From NCBI RefSeq assembly GCF_900101905.1, contig NZ_FNAJ01000014.1, positions 1-64,000 on the forward strand: a stretch of 64,000 nt of DNA. The letters are read 5' to 3'. A program made the translations under genes and the position numbers. Position 1 is the stretch's first letter. The number at the start of each line of letters is the position of its first letter. This document shows, in pieces, positions 28,342 to 37,041 of this stretch. The notes under the pieces are model-generated. The model made no database searches. It worked only from the letters and a program-made list of their open reading frames with translations, and had not been told where the DNA came from. The stretch is from Myxococcus virescens (GTDB taxonomy: Bacteria > Myxococcota > Myxococcia > Myxococcales > Myxococcaceae).

Positions 28342-28359
28342 AATCCCTCAATAGGGATT
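28342..28359. promoter_or_regulatory. Inverted repeat in the geosmin operon promoter region
   Basis: AATCCCT-CAAT-AGGGATT, a perfect 7-bp inverted repeat, lies about 85 bp upstream of the geosmin synthase start, beside an AT-rich patch (GATATATC at about 28334-28341). The patch could be a -10 region or unwinding region, and the repeat an operator. The imperfect direct repeat ATTCGCGGAGATTCGCG follows at 28357-28373. Confidence 0.45.
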
Positions 28360-28701
28360 CGCGGAGATTCGCGACGGCCCACCCAGCTCAATGGGTGAAC
28401 AGACAAGAGTCCAGCGACGTCCATCTCCGCTGCGCGAAGTCCGGGACGAACCAAGCCTCGAGGAAGCGCAGCGGGTGCCGCGCGAGCAGCCCCACCCGTC
28501 GAGCGAGCCGCCCCAGCCCCCACTTGCTCGCGCGAAACGGACGCAGTTGGCTTCAGGGGGGTCATTTCATCCCCCTCCGGCGCGCCTGGCCTCACTTCGC
28601 CAAAGGACTCCCGTCACTCACAGGCGAGAAACCACGGTTCGAAGCAATGACACACAACTTCACAACCGCCTGTTTCACGAATGACTCCATTCATCGAACC
28701 T
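28360..28701. other. Upstream region of the geosmin operon, no gene seen
   Basis: About 340 bp that hold no supportable gene on either strand. Besides the inverted repeat at 28342-28359 I see no further site. Confidence 0.4.
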
Positions 28702-28840
28702 GAGTCGAGCCCCTGCAACGAGGCTGCCATGATACGACAGGCCACATCAAGCGTGATTTGAGGAAGCTGAAACAGCCAGGCTCCGTGTTTGACACGTCAG
28801 CCGCATTTGCTGACGCGTCAACTGGCCTCATGACACGCCC
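28702..28840. repeat. 139-bp direct repeat C, left copy
   Basis: Aligns without gaps to 32772-32910, 126 of 139 positions identical by my count. It contains the palindromes TGACACGTCA (28790) and TGACGCGTCA (28811), 21 bp apart. The two copies flank the mevalonate genes in the same orientation. Confidence 0.9.
28790..28820. promoter_or_regulatory. TGAC-NN-GTCA palindrome pair, 21-bp period
   Basis: TGACACGTCA at 28790-28799 and TGACGCGTCA at 28811-28820, inside repeat C. A degenerate third element, TGACACGCCC, follows at 28831. Confidence 0.65.
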
Positions 28841-28908
28841 GTCTGCGGCGCCTTGGCTGACAGCGGGGTTCGGCTGACCCGAGCCGCTGGGCATGAGCTG
28901 CTCGTGGG

Positions 28909-29011
28909 ATGACCCGACCGATTTCCGAGAACTTACGTCGACGCGTTCTCGATGCGCGAGAGGAGCGCGGCAAGACGTACGAGGAGTTGGCAGCGCAGTT
29001 CCGCGTGGGCC
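28909..29011 (+). pseudogene. IS630-family transposase, N-terminal fragment
   Basis: MTRPISENLRRRVLDAREER, then GKTYEELAAQFRVGRAT, is the helix-turn-helix start of IS630-type transposases. Homology stops after about 34 codons. A C-terminal IS630 fragment lies 6 kb away at 35150-35339; the two could be halves of one split element or of two elements. Confidence 0.75.
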
Positions 29012-29277
29012 GGGCCACGGGCAGCGCAGCACACCGCCCGCGAAGCTCGTCGCCACGTCCCCACCACGCCCCTTCCCGCCTTGCCCCAGCGTATGCGCAG
29101 CACCAACCCGGGCACGCAGCGAATCACATCCACTCGCAGAACCCACCCTGCACGTTCCGGCACGCCGAGCCGCTGCCCATGCGCGCCAGGATGCTGGCCG
29201 CGCGGGGCTCCGACGGCAACCCCACATCACCAGGGCGATGTTGGGATGCGCCAGAGCTGTGGCTTTCATGGGAAGAC

Positions 29278-30246
29278 TCACGACGCCCGCGGACCCGCGA
29301 GCTGGCTGCTGAAGCAGCGCACGCCCATCCGGGTGAGCTTCGTCACCACGGGCTTGGGCTCCAGGAACAGGCCAATGACGGCCCCACCATCTCCACCAGC
29401 TCCGGTCAGCTTGGCGCCCAGCGCCCCCAGCTCCCGCAACCGGTAGACCATCTCTTCCAACGGCGGCGACGACAGGCCCAGCGCCGCGAGCAGGCCCTGG
29501 TTGACGTTCATCGCGTCGCCCAGCGCCTCCAAATCTCCCGCCGCCACCGCCTTCGCGCCCTCCGAGGACACCCGTCCAATCTCCGCGAACAGGCGCTCGT
29601 AGCGCGACGGCCAGCGAGCCTGCCGCTCCCGCAGCGCGCCCACCGTCTTCTTCGTGGGGCTGCGCTCACCCGCGAGCGTCACCACCACGTGCAAGGGCTT
29701 GGGGCTCTGCACCACCTGCCCCGTCCCCTTGGCGGCCCCCGGCTTGCGCCAGTAGAGGACCAGCTGCTCCGCCGCGCTGGTGGTGTGGTCCACGCCGGAC
29801 GGCGTGCCGTGGAACTCCTGCTCCATCGCCCACGCCACACGCGCCGCGTCCTTCGGCGTGGGCACCTTCCCCGCCGCCTGCAGCAGCAACCGCGCGCACG
29901 CCACCGACAACGCCGCCGAGCTCCCCAGGCCCACCGCCAGCGGCAGGTCCGCCTCCAGCGACACCTTCACCGGCGGCGCGCCCGTCACCTCCGCTGCACG
30001 GGCGAACGCCGCCGTGAGCTGCGCCCGCTGCGGGCGGCTGAGCGTGGAGGGCAACGCGAGCTGACACGCCTTCGCCGGCACGGCGCGCGCCGTCACGCCC
30101 TGCGACAACGGCCCGGCCAGGGCCGGGTGCCCGTACACGACGCTGTGCTCACCCAACAGGATGACCTTGCCGGCGCCAAAGGCCGACAAGGATTCAGGAC
30201 GAGGAGCCACGGCGTCAAACCGTGGTGCCGGTCGCGGCCGCGGCAT
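29278..30246 (-). CDS. mvk: Mevalonate kinase (GHMP family)
   Basis: 322 residues. GHMP motif 1 is GAGKVILLGEHSVVYGHPAL (about 24-43). Motif 2 is LPLAVGLGSSAALSVA (ATP phosphate loop, about 102-117). Motif 3 is AKLTGAGGDGGAVIGL (near 285). GEHSVVYG is specific for mevalonate kinases. It phosphorylates mevalonate with ATP to mevalonate 5-phosphate in the cytoplasm. The start overlaps the HMG-CoA reductase stop by 32 bp, so the two are translationally coupled. The later pathway enzymes (phosphomevalonate kinase, diphosphomevalonate decarboxylase) are not found downstream; repeat C and IS630 debris lie there instead. Confidence 0.9.
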   Translation of the reverse strand: MPRPRPAPRFDAVAPRPESLSAFGAGKVILLGEHSVVYGHPALAGPLSQGVTARAVPAKACQLALPSTLSRPQRAQLTAAFARAAEVTGAPPVKVSLEADLPLAVGLGSSAALSVACARLLLQAAGKVPTPKDAARVAWAMEQEFHGTPSGVDHTTSAAEQLVLYWRKPGAAKGTGQVVQSPKPLHVVVTLAGERSPTKKTVGALRERQARWPSRYERLFAEIGRVSSEGAKAVAAGDLEALGDAMNVNQGLLAALGLSSPPLEEMVYRLRELGALGAKLTGAGGDGGAVIGLFLEPKPVVTKLTRMGVRCFSSQLAGPRAS

Positions 30247-31543
30247 CCTCGGCGGGAAGGCTGGCCAGCAACTCGCGGGCCTTCTCCACCTTCACGTGGC
30301 CCGCCTTCACCAGCAGGTTGGCAATCTTCTCCACCCAGTCGCCCCGCGCGCCCGCCGTCACCGCCACGCAGCGCGCGTGCATCGCCATGTGGCCCTTCTG
30401 GATGCCCACGCTGCCCAGCGCCCGGAGCGCCGCGAAGTTCTGCGCCAGCCCCACCGCCGCGAACACCATGGCGAGCTCTCGCACCGACGTCGTCTGCATC
30501 AGCTTGAGCGCCATCTGCACGCCCGGGTGGATTTTGATGGGCCCGCCCACCGTCCCCAGCGCCATGGGCAGCTCGATGCGGCCCACCAGGTGGCCCTCTT
30601 CCAGGTACCAGGTGGACAGCGGCCGGTACTGCCCGTTGCGACAGGCGAACGCGTGCGCGCCCGCTTCAATGGCGCGCCAGTCCTGCCCCGTGGCGATGGC
30701 CACCGAGTCAATGCCATTCATCACGCCCTTGTTGTGCGTGGCCGCACGGTACGGGTCCGCCTCCGCGAAGCGGCTGGCCTGGGCGATGCCCTCGGCAATC
30801 TCCTCGGCCGGCATCTCGAAGTCCGCCAGCAGCGGGATGGGGATGCGGCACATGGCGCGCGCCAGCCGGCGGTCCGCCAGGTTGGAGAGGATGCGCAGGT
30901 ACACCTTGCCGCCCGTCACCTGCTCGATGAGCGGCGCCACGCCCTCCGCCATGGTGTTGATGAGGTTGGCCCCCATCGCCTCCTGGGCGTCGATGATGAG
31001 GTGGACGATGAGCAACGGCTCGCCGCGCGGCCCTTCCGGGGCCGGCAGCACGCGAACCTCCACGTCCTTCGCCCCGCCGCCACGCGCCACCATGGCCGGG
31101 TGGAAGCTGTTGGCCAGCGCGAGAATCTGCTCCTTGTGCGCCAGGATGCGCTCGGTGGCCACCGTCGGGTCGCCGTAGCGCGACACCTGCACCTGGCCAA
31201 TCATCAGCGACGGGTCGGCCTCACCCAGGAAGCCGCCCGCCTCTCGGACAATCTTCGCCGCGAAGGACACCGCCGCCACGACGGACGGCTCCTCCACCGC
31301 CATGGGCACCAGGTAGTCACGTCCGTTGACCTGAAGGTTGAGGCCCAGGCCCAACGGCAGGCAGAACGTCCCCACCGCGTTCTCAATCATCTGGTTCGCC
31401 AGGACAGGCTGGAGCGCCTCCGAGCCCAGCAGCTGCTGCAGGTCCTCGGGCGTGAGCCGGAACATGCGGGAGAGGTGCGCGTGGCGCTCCTCCATCGGCA
31501 GCTTGTGGAACCCGGGAAGCCGGGACGTCACGGTGTCAGACAT
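30215..31543 (-). CDS. mvaA: Hydroxymethylglutaryl-CoA reductase, class II type
   Basis: 442 residues from ATG 31543 (MSDTVTSRLPGF, with GGAAGGA upstream). Class II hallmarks: ENAVGTFCLPLGLGLNLQVN near residue 75 (catalytic Glu, substrate loop), AVEEPSVVAAVS, AMGANLINTM (cofactor-binding region), and ALGTVGGPIKIHPGV. The soluble form has no membrane anchor. It interconverts HMG-CoA and mevalonate; a biosynthetic direction is suggested by the neighbours, an isopentenyl diphosphate isomerase and mevalonate kinase. 33 bp after the fni stop; overlaps the mvk start. Confidence 0.93.
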   Translation of the reverse strand: MSDTVTSRLPGFHKLPMEERHAHLSRMFRLTPEDLQQLLGSEALQPVLANQMIENAVGTFCLPLGLGLNLQVNGRDYLVPMAVEEPSVVAAVSFAAKIVREAGGFLGEADPSLMIGQVQVSRYGDPTVATERILAHKEQILALANSFHPAMVARGGGAKDVEVRVLPAPEGPRGEPLLIVHLIIDAQEAMGANLINTMAEGVAPLIEQVTGGKVYLRILSNLADRRLARAMCRIPIPLLADFEMPAEEIAEGIAQASRFAEADPYRAATHNKGVMNGIDSVAIATGQDWRAIEAGAHAFACRNGQYRPLSTWYLEEGHLVGRIELPMALGTVGGPIKIHPGVQMALKLMQTTSVRELAMVFAAVGLAQNFAALRALGSVGIQKGHMAMHARCVAVTAGARGDWVEKIANLLVKAGHVKVEKARELLASLPAEDAAAATGTTV

Positions 31544-31576
31544 GTTCTTCCTTCCAGACTTCAGCGCGGCCACCCG

Positions 31577-32635
31577 CTACAGCGCCGCAAACCAATCCTT
31601 CAACTCTCCGGTGACCACCCGGGGCCGCTGTCTCAATTCAGCGCAGCTTCTGCTTCCCGTCAGCACAAGCGCCTGCCGCAGGCTCGCCAGGATGACCTCC
31701 AGCGCCGCCTCCGCCGCCTCCACGCCGCCCGCCTGCTGCGCGCGGAACAATGGCAGCGCCACGCCGGCCAGGTTCGCCCCCAGCGCCAACACCTTGGCCG
31801 CGTCCAGCCCCGTGCGCAGGCCACCGCTCGCCACCAGGTGGACGTCCGGGCCCACGGCCCGACGCACGGAGGCCAACGCCGCCGCCGTGGGAATGCCCCA
31901 CGCGCTGAACTCCGCCCCCAGCTGCGCCTGTACGCGCGACGCGCGAAGCTGTTCCACGCGCACCCAGGACGTCCCGCCCAGGCCGGACACGTCGATGTTC
32001 CGCACGCCCAGGTCCACCAGCCTCCGCGCGACGTCCGGGCCAATGCCGCAACCCGTCTCCTTCACCAGCAGCCGGTCGCCAAAGGCCTTCACCAGCAGCT
32101 CCACCACGCGGTAGCCGCCCTGGAAGTCCCGGTCGCCTTCGGGCTGCGTCAGCTCCTGGCCCGCGTTGAGGTGCAGCGCCAGCCCGTCCGCGCCAATGCC
32201 GTCCACCAGCCGGCGCGTCCCCTCCACGCCCAGCCCAATGGCCTGGAACATGCCGATGTTGCCCAGGAGCGCCACCGTGGGCGCCACCTGCCGCACCTGG
32301 AAGGACGCGGCCCGCGAGGCATCCTCCGACATGGCGCGCTGGCTGCCCACACCGAAGGCCAGGCCGTGGCGCTCGGCGAGCAACGCCAGGTCGCGATTCA
32401 CCGCCCCCGCACGCTCCGTCCCACCCGTCATCCCGGTGACGAGCAGCGGGTAGCGCAGCCGCTTGCCCAGGAACGCCGTGGACAGGTCCACGTCCTCCAC
32501 GGACATCTCCGGCATCGCGCAGTGAACCAGCTTCACGCACTCCAGCAGGGTGCTGTTACCGGTGGGTTCGACGTCACCCATGGCGCAAAGGTCGAGGTGC
32601 GCGTCCTTGCGTCTGGCTGTGATGTCGTCGCCCAT
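31577..32635 (-). CDS. fni: Type 2 isopentenyl-diphosphate delta-isomerase (FMN)
   Basis: 352 residues from ATG 32635 (MGDDITARRKDAHLDLC); the frame is open 55 codons further upstream into non-conserved sequence. Family motifs are present: ITARRKDAHLD at the N terminus, LVTGMTGGTERAGAVNRDLA (FMN site), FGVGSQRAM, HLNAGQELTQPEGDRDF (catalytic Gln in the QE-x-x-x-PEGD-type motif), and ETGCGIGPDVA. It needs FMN and NADPH and interconverts IPP and DMAPP, both required for farnesyl diphosphate. First gene of the fni-mvaA-mvk operon. Upstream, at 32772, starts repeat C. Confidence 0.92.
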   Translation of the reverse strand: MGDDITARRKDAHLDLCAMGDVEPTGNSTLLECVKLVHCAMPEMSVEDVDLSTAFLGKRLRYPLLVTGMTGGTERAGAVNRDLALLAERHGLAFGVGSQRAMSEDASRAASFQVRQVAPTVALLGNIGMFQAIGLGVEGTRRLVDGIGADGLALHLNAGQELTQPEGDRDFQGGYRVVELLVKAFGDRLLVKETGCGIGPDVARRLVDLGVRNIDVSGLGGTSWVRVEQLRASRVQAQLGAEFSAWGIPTAAALASVRRAVGPDVHLVASGGLRTGLDAAKVLALGANLAGVALPLFRAQQAGGVEAAEAALEVILASLRQALVLTGSRSCAELRQRPRVVTGELKDWFAAL

Positions 32636-32771
32636 CTCGTTGAAATCCGGTCTGCCCTGGGTGGAAGGCGCGTAAGTACCTGAATGGCCAAAGTTTCCTG
32701 AGCAAGCACGGCGGCCAAGGTGCAAGCCAAAGGGCCCGCGAGGTCCGTCTCCGCGTGTGGTCAGCAAACAT

Positions 32772-32910
32772 GAGTCGAGCCCATGCAACGACGGCGCCAT
32801 GATGCGCCAGGCCGCATCAAACGTGATTTGAGGAGGATGAAACAGCCAGGCTCCGCGTTTGACACGTCAGCCGCAGTTGCTGACGCGTCAACGGGCCTCA
32901 TGACACGCCC
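32772..32910. repeat. 139-bp direct repeat C, right copy
   Basis: Gapless partner of 28702-28840. It lies about 137 bp upstream of the fni start and could include its control region. It contains TGACACGTCA at 32860 and TGACGCGTCA at 32881. Confidence 0.9.
32860..32890. promoter_or_regulatory. TGAC-NN-GTCA palindrome pair, 21-bp period
   Basis: Same two palindromes and same 21-bp spacing as in the left copy of repeat C. Sits upstream of the fni-mvaA-mvk operon. Confidence 0.65.
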
Positions 32911-32939
32911 TGGGCCTACAAAAAAATGCTGTCGCTGGG

Positions 32940-33326
32940 TCATGCGGACATCAACGCGAGTGAGCGCGGAGCTCGACGGGCATTCACGACACGAGTGTCG
33001 GCCACCCAGTCGTGGAGACACCGCCGGTCCTCTCCAACGACGAAGAGGGCGTCCACGAGGCCGAACCAGCCGCAGTAGCCGAAGAGCACAACCGGGAGCG
33101 CGTTCCTCAGCAGGGCCATGCGCCACACCCCAGCCGGACAACCGGCGCTCCGGACGACTTGAATTCCCAAGAGCCTCTTGCCGAGGCTCGCCCCAGTGCC
33201 GCGAATCAGGCTCGCCTGAACGAGCAACGCGAGGAGCGCCGGGACGTAGACAACTGGAGCCTTCATCGCCGGCTCGCCCGGCAGCGCCCGGCACCGGAGG
33301 ACGCCCAGGAACAGGGACGGAAGCAC
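32940..33326 (-). CDS. RDD-family membrane protein, start unclear
   Basis: The first usable start is GTG 33326, giving 128 residues. Homology clearly extends upstream to about 33380 (LATRRARLAASLVDGAALVL, the usual RDD first helix) without ATG, GTG or TTG. The protein has two to three membrane helices and the core pattern GASLGKRLLGIQVVRSAG and WVADTRVV, plus DRRCLHDW (the final RDD Asp). Either a CTG start near 33380 is used or the gene has lost its 5' end. RDD proteins are small membrane proteins, some linked to ion exchange. The substrate is unknown here. Confidence 0.7.
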   Translation of the reverse strand: MLPSLFLGVLRCRALPGEPAMKAPVVYVPALLALLVQASLIRGTGASLGKRLLGIQVVRSAGCPAGVWRMALLRNALPVVLFGYCGWFGLVDALFVVGEDRRCLHDWVADTRVVNARRAPRSLALMSA

Positions 33327-33511
33327 GAGCGCGGCGCCATCGACAAGGCTTGCCGCGAGCCGGGCCCTGCGCGTCGCCAGCTCCGGAGCTGCGTGAAGGC
33401 ACTGAGCCTTGCAGGCAATGGGCGGCTGAGTTCGTGGAGCGATGTCACGCCCCTGGGCAAGAGGGGCGCCGTGTCGACGCTCACGCAGACACGGCGCCCG
33501 GAGGATGGTGC

Positions 33512-34978
33512 TTATGGTCCCGTCAGGCGGTTAAGCGTGAAGGAGGGCCGGTTCCACGTCCCGCCGGGGAAGCTCACTGCGGAGGAGGCAGCCATGCCAC
33601 CTGGAGTGCCCGCCGAGCCATTGACGGTGAAGGTGCCCGCGGCCGTCCCCGAGGTCGACGTTGGTCCAGTGCAACCCGGACAGAGATTCGTCCCGGTGAC
33701 GTACGTCATTGGGAACACGAGCGACGTGGAGGCGCTGTTCACCACGCCCTGCAGCCACACCGGATTGCTGCCCTGATAGACGGTCAGGTTGAGAACGTGG
33801 GTGTTGCCCTGTGTATTGAAGCTGCCGCCCCAGCCGGGCTCCGCGCCGTTGTACCAGAGGCCATTCAGGTTCATCACGGTGCTGCCGCCACCGAAGGCCA
33901 GGAATTGGATGGGCTCGTTGCCGGAGAGCGAGCCCAGCTTCCAGTAGAAGCGCCACAGGCCGCTGCTATAGGTGATGCGCAGGGTGCCCACCACGGAAAA
34001 CGTCGCGGAGGAGCCCGTCCAGGAGGTCTGCAGCAGATCGCCCCGCCACTCGCCGGCCTCCGCGACGAGGTAGGCCTGGTACCAGATGGGCACGCCCGCG
34101 GCCGTGTACGTGTACCAAGTGACGTGGATCTGGTCGGAGGCGAGGTGCTGGATGTCCAGGCCGTTGCCAGAACGCGCCGGGTTGTACCAAGGGCCCTTGT
34201 CCGGGCGGGGCGGGAGCGCCGCATACAGGTAGGTCAGCGCGCTGAGGTCGCCGGAGGTGAACTCCCCCGTTTCGACCGAGCGGAAGCAGGAGTTCATGAG
34301 CGAGCCGCCGACGGTCGCCGTCGTCGGCGTGCCCGGGATGTGGATGGCCCCGACGCCCGCGTCACCTTCGTTGCCGCCACTGCCGCAGCTGATGCTGCGG
34401 TTGTAGTAGTCCGTGTGGCGCAAGCCGATGGTGTGGCCAATCTCGTGCGTGATGACGTGCTCGATGACGTCGACGCTGTAAGAGGAAAGCCCGCCGCCGA
34501 TGTTGATGGTGCCGTACGGCAGCCCGCCCGAGGGGAATCCCGCCGAGCCTCCAACGACACCCGGCTGGATGACCGCGTTGATGGTGAAGCTGCAGCCGGT
34601 GCTCGGCGTGCGCGCCATGGCGAAGGACAGCGGCAACTCGTCGTAGTTCTGGATGGCCAGATCGAGTGCCGTGCTGAAGTTGCCGGTGAACGTCGAGCCG
34701 TTGATGCAGATCTTCGTCACCGCCGAGCTGATGAGGTTCGTCGTGTGGTACTGCTCCTCGGTGCTGTGGTCCCGCGCGAGCATCTCGCGCGATGCGGCCA
34801 GCGAGACCTCGGCGTCTCGCCCGACGTACACCTTCCCGTCGACGACCATGATGTCATCGGCCGGAAACCCGGCCTCGGCCAGATTGTCGACAATCTCCTG
34901 CGTCTCATCGGGTTGTCCAGCACATCCGAACATCAAAGCACTGCATCCCACCGCAAGGACGAGACTTTTCACAAACAT
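33512..34978 (-). CDS. Secreted HEIGH-type zinc metalloprotease, lipoprotein
   Basis: 488 residues from ATG 34978, with AAAGGAG upstream. MFVKSLVLAVGCSALMFGC is a lipoprotein signal with lipobox MFGC. The pro/catalytic part ends in the zinc motif HEIGHTIGLRH (H178, E179, H182, H188), followed by SLMNSC, the Met-turn-like segment. This is the dual-action HEIGH metallopeptidase group (M57-like) common in myxobacteria. The C-terminal roughly 220 residues (WYNPARSGNGLDI … WYNGAEPGWGGSF) contain two related beta-rich repeats seen in other myxobacterial exoproteins. Probably degrades proteins outside the cell. Monocistronic. Confidence 0.88.
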   Translation of the reverse strand: MFVKSLVLAVGCSALMFGCAGQPDETQEIVDNLAEAGFPADDIMVVDGKVYVGRDAEVSLAASREMLARDHSTEEQYHTTNLISSAVTKICINGSTFTGNFSTALDLAIQNYDELPLSFAMARTPSTGCSFTINAVIQPGVVGGSAGFPSGGLPYGTINIGGGLSSYSVDVIEHVITHEIGHTIGLRHTDYYNRSISCGSGGNEGDAGVGAIHIPGTPTTATVGGSLMNSCFRSVETGEFTSGDLSALTYLYAALPPRPDKGPWYNPARSGNGLDIQHLASDQIHVTWYTYTAAGVPIWYQAYLVAEAGEWRGDLLQTSWTGSSATFSVVGTLRITYSSGLWRFYWKLGSLSGNEPIQFLAFGGGSTVMNLNGLWYNGAEPGWGGSFNTQGNTHVLNLTVYQGSNPVWLQGVVNSASTSLVFPMTYVTGTNLCPGCTGPTSTSGTAAGTFTVNGSAGTPGGMAASSAVSFPGGTWNRPSFTLNRLTGP

Positions 34979-35149
34979 GGATACTCCTTTGGTCGACCAG
35001 AAGTACATCCGTTCGCGGGGTTGCCGCGCCCCGCAGGCGACACTCCTTCCAGACAATCCCGCACAGTACGCTGAAGCCAGACTCCGTGTCGACGAAGGCA
35101 TCTACCCGTAATGCTTCGCAGTGCCCTGTACCGGTGCAGGCCTGACCCT

Positions 35150-35339
35150 GAGGGATCCCCTTATTGAGCGAGTGGGGGCGCCTCGTCCTCCACTTCCTTC
35201 CCCCGTACTGCCCCAGGGCAATCGCATCAAGCGGGTGTGGCTCGAATTGCATGCCAACGTCACCCGTAACCACCGCTGCCGTCCCCTGGCCACGCTCATG
35301 TCCCGGGTGCATGCCTACCTCTCCGCTCGCAATGCCTAG
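35150..35339 (+). pseudogene. IS630-family transposase, C-terminal fragment
   Basis: VLHFLPPYCPRAI in one frame, then PQGNRIKRVWLELHANVTRN in the next, is the DDE_3 C-terminal end of IS630 transposases (LPPYCPQGNRIERVW-type). A frameshift near 35215 and the absence of the rest show that it is dead. Confidence 0.8.
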
Positions 35340-35633
35340 CGCTCCGCCAGTCCATTCCTGCGTCGAATCGACGGCGCTGTGTACGCAGAGGACCTGAAAG
35401 CAAGAAGGCCCTGCCTGAAAGCAAAGGCAGGCAGGGGTTGAAGTGGAAGCAGCAGCGGGAGAATCTGCCGGGGAATCCTGCCTTGGCGTTCGCGAAAAGC
35501 ACGGCGTTCCGGCCCACCCCGCTTTCCCGAAAGCGCCGCATGGCGAAGAACATCGGGGCGTGGGATTTGGTGCCGCACGTCAGGAGATGTCGCCTAGCAT
35601 CCAGCGCATCCCCACCCCTGAAAGCCGACTCCG

Positions 35634-36803
35634 CTGAACGCCACCGAACCGCGCCACCTCGCCGGCCTGGACCTGCTCCGGTGCCTGGCCATCCTCATCG
35701 TCGTCCTCTTCCACTACCCGCGCCCCGACGGCCACGAGGCCTATCGGATGCTCGCCAACTTCGGATGGACGGGTGTGGAGCTGTTCTTCGTGCTGAGCGG
35801 CTTCCTCATCGGCTCGCAGCTCCTGGAGCCAGCGTCCCGGGGCGAGGCACCATCTCTAAAGCGCTTCTACCTGCGGCGCTCGTTGCGCATCCTGCCCCCC
35901 TATCTCATCGTGGTGGCCCTGTACCTCTTCATTCCCGCGTGGAGTGAACGCCCCGTGGAGACGCCCGCGTGGCGCTTCCTCACCTTCACGCAGAACTTCG
36001 GCCTGCGCCTGAACGGCTTCTCCCACGCGTGGTCGTTGTGCGTGGAGGAACACTTCTACCTGGTGCTGCCCCTCACCGTGCTCGCGCTGCGCGGGCGCGT
36101 CCGGGCACCGCACCTCCTCGCGGGCGCGGTGGGGTTGATGGTGGCCGGCATGCTCCTGCGGGGCGGCCTGTGGCAGCGCCACTTCTCGCTGCTCGGGCCG
36201 GGTGACGCAGGGTGGCGCGGTTACGACACGCTCCTGTACTACCCGACGTACGCGCGGCTCGACGGGCTGACGTGCGGCGTATTGCTCGCGGCGCTGCGCG
36301 TCTTCCGACCCGCGGCATGGGAGCGCTGGACACGAGGAGCCCGCGCCGGAGGCCTGGCGTTGGTGGGACTCGTGTGCCTGGGCGGAGTGTTTTGGATGAA
36401 CGAAGAACACTTTCGGAACCTGGCCCACACGATGCTCGCGTTCCCCATGACGTCGTTAGGCTACGCGGCGCTGCTCATGGCCATGGCGGGCCCCACCGCC
36501 TCGCGCGTGTGCGCCCGCATCCCCGGCGCAAGAACCTTCGCGGTGCTGAGCTTCACCGTCTACCTCACCCACAAAGCCGTGCAGCACGGAGTCCGCGTCT
36601 CACTGGAGCCCTATGGCATGGACGCATTCCACCCCGTCACGCTGTTGGGGGGCGCAGTGGCGGTGCTGCTCGCGTCGCTCGCTCTGCACCACGGCGTGGA
36701 ACGGCCCTCGTTGAAGTGGCGCTCGCGGCTGGAGACGCGGCTCGTCCCCGAGCCTTCGCCCCAACCCGCCGCCCTGGTGGACACCAGCACCATGGCGCGC
36801 TAG
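35634..36803 (+). CDS. Acyltransferase-3 (OafA/YrhL-type) membrane protein
   Basis: About 389 residues if CTG 35634 is the start. The conserved first helix (HLAGLDLLRCLAILIVVLFH) lies upstream of the first ATG (35748) and no ATG/GTG/TTG is in frame before a stop at 35619, so an unusual CTG start is likely. About ten membrane helices. Family motifs: FFVLSGFLIG, RRSLRILPPYL, and HAWSLCVEEHFYLVLP (catalytic His region). Such enzymes transfer acetyl or other acyl groups to surface polysaccharides or antibiotics. No sugar-biosynthesis neighbours. Ends 70 bp before repeat B copy 2. Confidence 0.88.
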   Translation: MNATEPRHLAGLDLLRCLAILIVVLFHYPRPDGHEAYRMLANFGWTGVELFFVLSGFLIGSQLLEPASRGEAPSLKRFYLRRSLRILPPYLIVVALYLFIPAWSERPVETPAWRFLTFTQNFGLRLNGFSHAWSLCVEEHFYLVLPLTVLALRGRVRAPHLLAGAVGLMVAGMLLRGGLWQRHFSLLGPGDAGWRGYDTLLYYPTYARLDGLTCGVLLAALRVFRPAAWERWTRGARAGGLALVGLVCLGGVFWMNEEHFRNLAHTMLAFPMTSLGYAALLMAMAGPTASRVCARIPGARTFAVLSFTVYLTHKAVQHGVRVSLEPYGMDAFHPVTLLGGAVAVLLASLALHHGVERPSLKWRSRLETRLVPEPSPQPAALVDTSTMAR

Positions 36804-36870
36804 CTGGGGCGGACGAAGGCGAAGTTCACGGACACTCAATCGGACCCCGAATTTTCCCGATTTCACCTAA

Positions 36871-37036
36871 CCCCATGATGTTTCTCGTTCTTTTCCTTCG
36901 CAGTCTCTCGAGAGAGCTCAGAGAACGAGTTCGCGCAGGGGTTCATTCGGGGCGCTGAACGAAGGGCCCTGCCAACCGGTAGGGTCCTTTTGTTTTACAT
37001 GGGCCTCGCAATGAATATCGCGGGGCCTTCGTGCTT
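36871..37036. repeat. Dispersed repeat B, copy 2
   Basis: The core 36921-37036 matches 16172-16287, and the left shoulder 36871-36930 matches 20026-20079. Both stem-loops are kept with compensated or tolerated changes (GGGCCCT-GCC-AACC-GGT-AGGGTCC and GGGCCTCGC … GCGGGGCC). Directly followed by IS701-type sequence. Confidence 0.75.
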
Positions 37037-37041
37037 GTTCC

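Noticed and set aside
30161-32683. 840-codon open frame opposite the mevalonate operon
   Set aside because: It spans three genes with strong family motifs on the other strand and has only repetitive Arg/His-rich sequence.
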